DNA from: Limosilactobacillus balticus
Lineage (GTDB): Bacteria; Bacillota; Bacilli; Lactobacillales; Lactobacillaceae
Direction of reading: 5' to 3'
Assembly: GCF_014145615.1 (NCBI RefSeq)
Contig: NZ_JACIVH010000065.1
Location: 67,001-131,000 of the forward strand
DNA: 64,000 nucleotides
Shown here: in pieces, positions 57,739-64,000 of the stretch
How positions within the stretch are numbered: the first letter of the stretch is position 1
How the letters are laid out: each line of letters opens with the position of its first letter
Notes under the pieces: model-generated
Database searches by the model: none
Told to the model about the DNA's origin: nothing
What the model saw: only the letters and a program-made list of their open reading frames with translations
Translations under genes and position numbers: made by a program

Positions 57739-58473
57739 TTAATAGTATATTGTAGGTGTAGCACTTTTGCCCTCATTGATTGTCATTTGAGTAACATGTA
57801 AAGGAAAAATATTGTTCTTCATATTAAAACAATTTTTTCCAGGATCGTAATCCTTGATAAAATTCATTTTCTTAAATGACATTAAAGTTTCATGAACTAC
57901 TTGCCTTAGGAGTGCTAGATGTAACTCTTTGAAGGGAATCCCTGGCATGTTTGGCATTTTAGTTGCTTGTAAAGAATATATATCATTCTTTAGGTTATAG
58001 TATTTTTCATTTAGCTCAGGGTCAATGTGAGCTCCGCCATCTTTATTTACAATGAATCTAACAAGTTCTTTTCTGGTGAATGAGGTATCTGAGGCAATTA
58101 AAATTCTTCCGTTCCACCAATGTTCAAAACTAATATAGTGACCAATTTCTAAATTTTTTTCATAGCATGATGGAAGGTAAACATATTTGCCAGCAACAAA
58201 TGCATTAGTAACACTTCCTCCATATATAATTGGCTTTTCACCAAATTGACAAGTAGACAAAAATTGATCTTTATTAACTTCCGGAATAAGGTTTATTAAT
58301 ATATCACCATAGCTTTGTTGATAGAATAAAGTTCGCAATTGTGGAGTAGCCATTTTTATAGCTGTTCTCTCTCCACTATCGTATAGCTTTGCTGCATAAT
58401 TTAAGAATTTAAGCTGTTCAATAAAAGCATCATAATATTCGCTTTGTGATCTTCTTATTTTTCTGTTAACCAT
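57739..58473 (-). CDS. Unrecognised 244-residue cargo protein with GGAH-x-DP motif
   Basis: Cytoplasmic protein with no signal or membrane segment. The N-terminus RRSQSEYYDAFIEQLKFLNYAAKLYDSGE (6-34) followed by TPQLRTLFY, and the later FTRKELVRFIVNKDGGAHIDPELNEKYYNL (about 131-160), match a widespread family I recall from bacterial accessory regions, without a known function. Start ATG 58473 follows AAAGGAG by 8 bases. It lies between the integrase gene and a divergent small gene whose Shine-Dalgarno overlaps its own. A defence role is possible from the context but not shown. Confidence 0.7.
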   Translation of the reverse strand: MVNRKIRRSQSEYYDAFIEQLKFLNYAAKLYDSGERTAIKMATPQLRTLFYQQSYGDILINLIPEVNKDQFLSTCQFGEKPIIYGGSVTNAFVAGKYVYLPSCYEKNLEIGHYISFEHWWNGRILIASDTSFTRKELVRFIVNKDGGAHIDPELNEKYYNLKNDIYSLQATKMPNMPGIPFKELHLALLRQVVHETLMSFKKMNFIKDYDPGKNCFNMKNNIFPLHVTQMTINEGKSATPTIYY

Positions 58474-58486
58474 TGAGGTGACTCCT

Positions 58487-58714
58487 TTGAATAAAAATAT
58501 TATTATTGTTAATGATAAAAAAGATATTGATAATATTACTGAATTGGAATCTTTTTATTCAGAATTTCCAACTGATAGTAATATAGGCATTGATGAGCTA
58601 AAGGCACTGATGACTGGAAAAGCCTTAATAGATGTATCTGATGGTGAGTATATACATTGGTTACAGCTAGATAAACATGCTTTAAGATTTGCAAAGACTA
58701 TACTAGAAAAGTAA
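58487..58714 (+). CDS. Small hypothetical cargo protein
   Basis: A 75-residue acidic protein (NDKKDIDNITELESFYSEFP ... DVSDGEYIHWLQLDKHALRFAKTIL), family unknown. TTG 58487 has GAGGTG 6 bases upstream; GTG 58478 is part of that site. A plus-strand terminator directly behind it supports a real gene. It is divergent from the gene ending at 58473 with no room for a promoter between them, so its promoter would have to lie inside that gene. Confidence 0.55.
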   Translation: MNKNIIIVNDKKDIDNITELESFYSEFPTDSNIGIDELKALMTGKALIDVSDGEYIHWLQLDKHALRFAKTILEK

Positions 58715-58733
58715 CTTGTAATTACAATACTTT

Positions 58734-58766
58734 CATCCCTTGTCACAGCAGGGGATGTTTTTTATT
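58734..58766 (+). terminator. Terminator after the 58487-58714 gene
   Basis: CATCCCTTG / CAGGGGATG stem (one weak pair) followed by TTTTTTATTT on the plus strand. Confidence 0.75.
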
Positions 58767-59215
58767 TAGTTGTTGTCATCGTGCATTACATCATAGAGTG
58801 ATTCGCCATCGTAAGATATGTATAAAACTTTATCTGTGTTTTCAGGATTAACAATTGCAATAGGTGTCTTAATATGGCAATCATCATAAATTGTTTCTGA
58901 TAAGTCATCGATTGATTTGGTAAGCTTGTTCCAATCGTGTTCAGATTCATCACCGTCAAGAACAGCGATCATTTCATCTTCAAACTCTTCATCAGTAGGT
59001 TTAATAGCAATAACGTCATTTTCTTTATCGTAGTAAACATCTGCAGAGTCATCATATTCTTCTTGCATGATAGACACTGCTTTGTTAATTCTAGAACGTT
59101 TTGACGCTTGAACTACTGTAATATTGCTACTATTCGTATTAACAACAACCGTCGTGGTAGCGAGGGAAACCCCAGCAAGGCCCACTGCCAACATAATCTT
59201 AAAACCTTTATTCAT
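58766..59215 (-). CDS. Secreted protein with domain shared with the 22306 gene
   Basis: A 149-residue protein with a Sec signal peptide (MNKGFKIMLAVGLAGVSLAT, probable cleavage after VQA, about 37). The mature domain carries IKPTD (71-75), KLTKSI (97-102), VNP (122-124) and KVLY (129-132), the same motifs in the same order as the C-terminal domain of the membrane protein at 22306-22920. Start ATG 59215 follows GGAGGAG. The mature part is strongly acidic. Function unknown; it appears to be released or surface-exposed. Confidence 0.75.
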   Translation of the reverse strand: MNKGFKIMLAVGLAGVSLATTTVVVNTNSSNITVVQASKRSRINKAVSIMQEEYDDSADVYYDKENDVIAIKPTDEEFEDEMIAVLDGDESEHDWNKLTKSIDDLSETIYDDCHIKTPIAIVNPENTDKVLYISYDGESLYDVMHDDNN

Positions 59216-59232
59216 AAGTAAACTCCTCCGAT

Positions 59233-59280
59233 TTCAGCTTTTAACGTCAATCAGCTTATTGGACGTACGTAATTATTTAT
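59233..59280. repeat. Duplicated upstream sequence, copy A
   Basis: TTCAGCTTTTAACGTCAATC and the following TTGGAC-x-TA...ATTATTTA resemble 59503-59550. Copy A lies directly upstream of the secreted protein gene (minus strand), where it would hold its promoter. Confidence 0.6.
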
Positions 59281-59314
59281 TATCTTTTACAAGTTTTTCC
59301 AATTACTTTCTCAT

Positions 59315-59503
59315 TTATTTATAACTATCTGTTAAAACCATAATGGCATTTTTACCAAAATACTTTTTAGCAAACCAACTATTAGCTTGTGTTTTTTCAA
59401 TTTCAAGACGACCATTAAGCTGACCTTTAATCGTTATAGGATCACCAACAGCAATGCGTTTTTTATGCTTGCGACCTTGTAATAAAGTAAATCTCCCTAA
59501 CAT
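59315..59503 (-). pseudogene. Possible truncated gene, 62-residue frame
   Basis: A minus-strand frame encoding a basic stretch (GRKHKKRIAVGDPITIKGQL ... GKNAIMVLTDSYK). The only ATG has no proper Shine-Dalgarno. The upstream sequence resembles that of the secreted gene at 59215, but where that gene has its ATG this copy reads TAT. That suggests a gene that lost its start, or a fusion of an upstream region to a gene end. No family recognised. Confidence 0.35.
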
Positions 59504-59550
59504 TCAGCTTTTTACGTCGTTCAGTATTTGGACATAGATCATTATTTAAT
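59503..59550. repeat. Duplicated upstream sequence, copy B
   Basis: TTCAGCTTTTTACGTCGTTC and the following TTTGGACATAGATCATTATTTA correspond to copy A at 59233-59280. It overlaps the end of the repressor remnant. Confidence 0.55.
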
Positions 59551-59890
59551 ACTCCACGAAACGTGAACTGCCTTACCAATAATTCGACCTGGAATATCTT
59601 TATCTAAGATAATTGGGTCGAGTTAATTATTATCTGGCATTAGCATAATAAGATTTCCCTGTAGCCCTCAATAATTTTTTCGGCTGTGATCGGATCCTCA
59701 CAGGCAATCTCACCAATGAGGGGGATGCTAACACGCTGAAATTTATCTCCTAATGGATAAATTATATTAGTTGGCACTGTAAAATTGCTATTTTTTTCTT
59801 GGTTAATGTTATATTCCATCAGCCAACCTTCATCAACATTTAAAGCTTTCGCTAGTGAATGAGGCTTGTCTTGCTCGTCTTGCTAATTCT
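59542..59890 (-). pseudogene. Decayed S24/cI-type phage repressor
   Basis: On the minus strand, PHSLAKALNVDEGWLMEYN and RVSIPLIGEIACEDPITAEKIIEGYREILL match the linker and start of the cleavable domain of XRE-S24 prophage repressors. The frame then stops. A second frame, MPDNN-stop-LDPIILDKDIPGRIIGKAVHVSWSIK, is the C-terminal end of the same protein type. The helix-turn-helix, most of the catalytic Ser-Lys domain and the start are missing. It is a clear remnant of prophage immunity. Confidence 0.8.
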
Positions 59891-60256
59891 GCTGTTTTAT
59901 TTTAGCACAGTTTTGTACATCCATCTCTGACTATGATAATGAATAGGCTGTAATATAGCGGGAGAAAAAATGAACAAGAATTAAAAGAAAGTCAAAGCGA
60001 TTTGTTTTGATTTTGCTATTCCAGATATGTTAATAGTCATTTCTTTTTTAACTAGATGAACTAAGGATAGAACCACAAATTTTATAGAGTTCATGCCCAT
60101 AATCAAGATAGGCAACTTGTGCAACTGATAACTCAAAATTATGCAGTATCATTCGATTAAACATGGTGGGTTTTTATACTCGCTCAATACTGCAACCTTC
60201 ACCAAATTAGCGTATCATAGATAATGTAATCGCTATTATTTGAGGAGGAAATAAAT
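59891..60256. other. Non-coding stretch at the right side of the inserted region
   Basis: No convincing gene in 366 bases. A 38-codon minus-strand frame (60048-60164, MFNRMILHNFELSVAQVAYL...) lacks a Shine-Dalgarno and may be a remnant. The right junction of the inserted region probably lies here, but I found no copy of the sequence near the integrase to mark it. The last 15 bases hold the Shine-Dalgarno of the dipeptidase gene. Confidence 0.5.
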
Positions 60257-61672
60257 ATGCAAAATAAAGATGCTTGTACATCAATTATGGTCGGTAAAAA
60301 GGCTTCTCTCGACGGTGCTAGTTATATTGCTCGTAATGAAGATCGCGTAAAAGCAATTGAACCCAAGCGATTTTTAGTAAAACCGGCAGTAAAAGGACGC
60401 CACGAAACCTACGTCTCACCTTACAATAAAGTAACTGTAGCGTTACCAGAAGAGGGAATGCGTTATACTTCTACGCCAACCCTTGATCAAACAGCGGGAC
60501 CTAATGAAGAAGATGGAATTAATGAAGCAAATGTGGCAGCTTCCTTTACTGAGAGCGTTTATGCAAATGATCGGGTGTTAGCATACGATCCATACGTAAA
60601 AAATGGCCTGGCAGAAGACTCACTTTGTACTTTAGTATTACCGTATATTCATTCTGCCCGTGAAGGTGTTGAATATACTGGAAAATTAATTGCTGAATTA
60701 GGGTCTGCTGAGGGAAACGGGATGCAATTTGCAGATGCAGATGAGATTTGGTATATGGAAGTAGTAACTGGTCACCAATGGGTTGCAGTTCGTATTCCCG
60801 ATGATTGTTATGCTGTTACTCCTAACCAGGTAGCAATTGAAGATATTGATTTTGACGATCCTGATAATTATATGTGGGCCGATGAAATTCAAGAGTTTGT
60901 TGAAGAACACCAATTAAACCCTGACCATGACCGGTGGGATTTCCGCCATATTTTTGGTACCAGTACACAAAAAGACCGTCACTACAATACACCGCGGACC
61001 TGGTTTGCTCAACATTACCTTAGTCCTAATGCTTCATTAGGTCAACGTCCCGAAGATTCTGAGATGCCATTTATCCGTAAGGCTGAATATAAGATTGCTA
61101 ATGAAGACATCCAGTATGTTTTAAAATCGCATTTCAATGAGACACCTTATGATCCAATGGGGGATGCTCCTGAACGCAAGACTTACCGAGCTATCTCTTT
61201 ATCACGGACTGCTCAATCACATATTCTACAAGTACGCGATCTGAATAAATATAAAACGAGTATTCATTGGATTGAACTAGGAGTTCCAGCCTTTAATCCT
61301 TATGTTCCATTCTTTGCTAATGCTAACGATACTGATGAATCATATCGAAACGTTCCTGAAAAAATGAACTTAGAATCTGCCTTCTGGTTAAATGAAGCCT
61401 TAGCAGAGGTCGTTGAAAGTCATTATCAAGAATTTATGGAAAAAGATGAAGACTACCAAAAGGAGCTAAATGAATGGGCACGCCGTAAAATTGCGCAGGT
61501 TGATAAAGAAGCAGCTAGTCTTGAAGGGCAGGCATTAACTGATTATCTAACTGGACAAAATCATGAAATAGCTACCCATTATAATGAATGGACAAAGGCC
61601 CTCTTCTTTGAATTATTAACTGAAGGCTGTGAGCTTTCAAAGATGTCATTTAAGATGGATCCTAACCTTTAA
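60257..61672 (+). CDS. C69 family dipeptidase (PepD-like)
   Basis: Cytoplasmic dipeptidase of the N-terminal nucleophile type; 471 residues. The catalytic cysteine is C7 in DACTSIMVGKKAS, followed by IARNED, and the middle has the family signature NEEDGINEANVAASFTES and MEVVTGHQWVAVRIPDD. Start ATG 60257 follows GAGGAGG. Removal of the first six residues by self-processing is usual in the family. It is the first core gene after the inserted region. Confidence 0.93.
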   Translation: MQNKDACTSIMVGKKASLDGASYIARNEDRVKAIEPKRFLVKPAVKGRHETYVSPYNKVTVALPEEGMRYTSTPTLDQTAGPNEEDGINEANVAASFTESVYANDRVLAYDPYVKNGLAEDSLCTLVLPYIHSAREGVEYTGKLIAELGSAEGNGMQFADADEIWYMEVVTGHQWVAVRIPDDCYAVTPNQVAIEDIDFDDPDNYMWADEIQEFVEEHQLNPDHDRWDFRHIFGTSTQKDRHYNTPRTWFAQHYLSPNASLGQRPEDSEMPFIRKAEYKIANEDIQYVLKSHFNETPYDPMGDAPERKTYRAISLSRTAQSHILQVRDLNKYKTSIHWIELGVPAFNPYVPFFANANDTDESYRNVPEKMNLESAFWLNEALAEVVESHYQEFMEKDEDYQKELNEWARRKIAQVDKEAASLEGQALTDYLTGQNHEIATHYNEWTKALFFELLTEGCELSKMSFKMDPNL

Positions 61673-61744
61673 GATATTTTGAATATTGACATTTCTCACT
61701 TTATTATTAAAATATAATTAATATAAAATGAGAGAAGGATAAAA

Positions 61745-62821
61745 ATGAGAATTCAAGCAACCGATGAACGACATTATTTAGAAAAAGTTTTTACAAAATT
61801 GAGATTTAACCAAGAGAATAGTCAATTATTAGCAGACACTTTAGTTGATGCAGACTTGCGCGGGATCTCATCTCATGGGATTCAACGATTAGCATGGTAT
61901 CGCCGGATGATTAAAGAGGGGACGATTATTCCGCAAAATAAAGCCAAAATTATTCGTGAGTTACCAGGTTCTGTCCTCGTTGACGCTAACCAAAATATGG
62001 GACAGCTCGCAACAGTTTTAGCGACTCAAAAAATAATTGAAAAGGCTAAGAAAACAGGAGTGGCAATTGCTGTTATTCGCAATTCGAATCACTTCGGCAC
62101 TGCTGGTTACTATACAAGATTAGCGTTAGAAGTGGGATTAGTAGGAGTTGCCCTTACTAATACTCGTCCCCTGGTAGTCCCAACTAATGCCACTCAGGCT
62201 TTTCTTGGCTCCAATGCTTTTGCGTTTGGCTTTCCTGCTTCTCCACATCCATTTATGTTTGATGGTGCCACTTGTGTTGTTTCAGGTGGAAAAATTCAAG
62301 TTCATGCTAAAAAAGGCGAACCGCTACCAGGTGAATGGGCAGTTGATAAAAATCGGCAGGTAATAACTGATGCGCAAAAGGCAGAAGATATTCTTGCAAC
62401 CGCGGCCTTTACTGAGGGGGAACAAAAGGGTGGGGGAGTTCTCACTCTTGGCGGAAGCAATGAGGAAAATTCTAATTATAAGGGGATGGGAAACTCTATC
62501 GTAATTGAATTATTGACGGGAATATTGGCACAAGGCTCTATTTCTGCTGATACTGTTAGTGGTAAACATGACTTTAGCCAATTTGTAATGGTTCTTAATC
62601 CAGCCTTCTTTGGTGATCCAGAGGTATTGAAGAAAGATGCCACGTCAATGTTAGATCGAATTCGCCAGCTTGAACATATTCCTGGTAAAGAAATTTGGGT
62701 ACCCGGTGATCGTGAGTACCATTTATTAGCAGAAAATAAAGAAAAAGGTGTCACGATTGATGAAAAGACCTATCAAGAAATGAAAGAAATAGGAACTGAA
62801 CTTGGTATTGATGTTCCTTAA
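61745..62821 (+). CDS. Ldh family (malate/L-lactate type) oxidoreductase
   Basis: NAD(P)-dependent dehydrogenase of the YbiC/MDH2 superfamily, unrelated to the Rossmann LDHs; 358 residues. Motifs are DLRGISSHGIQRL (near 38), AIAVIRNSNHFGTAGYY and LGSNAFAFGFPA. Substrates in the family include malate, lactate, ureidoglycolate and sulfolactate; which applies here is open. Start ATG 61745 follows GAGAAGGA. A TTGACA (61686-61691) and TATAAT (61713-61718) lie upstream but are 21 bases apart. Confidence 0.9.
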   Translation: MRIQATDERHYLEKVFTKLRFNQENSQLLADTLVDADLRGISSHGIQRLAWYRRMIKEGTIIPQNKAKIIRELPGSVLVDANQNMGQLATVLATQKIIEKAKKTGVAIAVIRNSNHFGTAGYYTRLALEVGLVGVALTNTRPLVVPTNATQAFLGSNAFAFGFPASPHPFMFDGATCVVSGGKIQVHAKKGEPLPGEWAVDKNRQVITDAQKAEDILATAAFTEGEQKGGGVLTLGGSNEENSNYKGMGNSIVIELLTGILAQGSISADTVSGKHDFSQFVMVLNPAFFGDPEVLKKDATSMLDRIRQLEHIPGKEIWVPGDREYHLLAENKEKGVTIDEKTYQEMKEIGTELGIDVP

Positions 62822-62896
62822 TAATTGATAAACTCCTTCAAATTCTGATAAGCGAAAGTGGTACACTGAACATATTAGGAAAAAGGAGCATCTTAA

Positions 62897-63073
62897 ATGG
62901 AAGATCGAGAATTAGTAATGTTTTGGCTCGCAGGTGATCATAAGTTAGCAATTCGTAAGGGCCTTACTTCAACAATTTTAGCGAATGAACTTAGAAAAAA
63001 GGGTTATAAGGATAAATTAATAGAAGACTTTCTTAATGATTTTGCACGTGACTTGAAAAATGATCAAAAATAG
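62897..63073 (+). CDS. Hypothetical 58-residue protein
   Basis: A short gene with AAAAGGAG 8 bases before ATG 62897 and a terminator behind it. The product (MEDRELVMFWLAGDHKLAIRK ... LIEDFLNDFARDLKNDQK) is helical and charged, with no signal peptide or membrane segment; family unknown. It lies between the Ldh-family gene and the convergent L-lactate dehydrogenase gene. Confidence 0.65.
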   Translation: MEDRELVMFWLAGDHKLAIRKGLTSTILANELRKKGYKDKLIEDFLNDFARDLKNDQK

Positions 63074-63079
63074 GCATTA

Positions 63080-63118
63080 AAAAACTCCCAACGTTTATTA
63101 AACGCTGAGAGTTTTTTT
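63080..63118. terminator. Bidirectional terminator between the 58-residue gene and ldh
   Basis: AAACTCCCAACGTTT / AAACGCTGAGAGTTT stem with A and T tracts on either side. Confidence 0.85.
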
Positions 63119-63155
63119 ATGGTACGATAATCTATCGTTTATTTATGAAGACGGC

Positions 63156-64000
<845 letters not shown>

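Noticed and set aside
60048-60164. 38-codon minus-strand frame (MFNRMILHNF...)
   Set aside because: No Shine-Dalgarno and no recognised family; listed only as a possible remnant in the non-coding stretch.

Overview
The window is a low-GC Gram-positive chromosome segment from a heterofermentative lactic acid bacterium of the Lactobacillaceae. Gene order (comEA-comEB-comEC-holA-rpsT-rpsO-rnjB, tig-clpX-yihA, uppS-cdsA-rseP-proS-polC, rimP-nusA-ylxR-ylxQ-infB-rbfA-truB-ribF, hrcA-grpE-dnaK-dnaJ-lepA), a mevalonate-pathway HMG-CoA synthase and several lactate/2-hydroxyacid dehydrogenases fit this group. The protein sequences look to me like Limosilactobacillus reuteri; that species call is from memory, not a search.

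Layout. 1-4805: end of a SepM/YlbL-type protease, then the DNA-uptake genes comEA/comEB/comEC and holA. 4900-7650: rpsT (minus), rpsO and an RNase J2-type nuclease. 7766-13883: a helical-repeat protein, EF-Tu, trigger factor, ClpX, the YihA/EngB GTPase and a MazG-like protein. 13925-22195: a 45-residue SPJ_0845-type microprotein, uvrC, obgE, rnz, a short-chain dehydrogenase, recJ and apt. 22306-29290: a membrane-anchored Ser-rich protein, tRNA-Ser(CGA), rnhA, mvaS, the divergent lexA / DUF896-yneF SOS locus with its LexA box, a PlsC-like acyltransferase, a tRNA methyltransferase with a GIY-YIG protein, and a D-2-hydroxyacid dehydrogenase. 29453-32587: rpsB-tsf-pyrH-frr. 32810-41845: uppS-cdsA-rseP-proS-polC. 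41969-48976: the nusA-infB operon, which starts with an attenuator-like hairpin just after its promoter, followed by truB-ribF. 49037-56303: a CIRCE-controlled hrcA-grpE-dnaK operon, dnaJ and lepA.

The only clearly accessory stretch is 56304-60256, inserted between lepA and a C69 dipeptidase gene. It has a tyrosine integrase with a perfect 20-bp inverted repeat at its 3' end, an unrecognised 244-residue protein with a GGAH-x-DP motif, a 75-residue plus-strand gene whose Shine-Dalgarno overlaps that of its divergent neighbour, a secreted 149-residue protein whose C-terminal domain matches that of the core-genome protein at 22306-22920, a duplicated upstream sequence, and a decayed S24/cI-type repressor. 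It looks like an eroded integrative element or prophage remnant that still carries intact cargo genes. The window ends with the dipeptidase, a malate/lactate-type dehydrogenase, a 58-residue unknown and the 3' part of L-lactate dehydrogenase.

Most genes have clear Shine-Dalgarno sites, and TTG starts are frequent (holA, the MazG-like gene, cdsA, rseP, rimP, ribF, grpE). Several intergenic hairpins share a GAGGCTGGGA core and act as terminator-like repeats.
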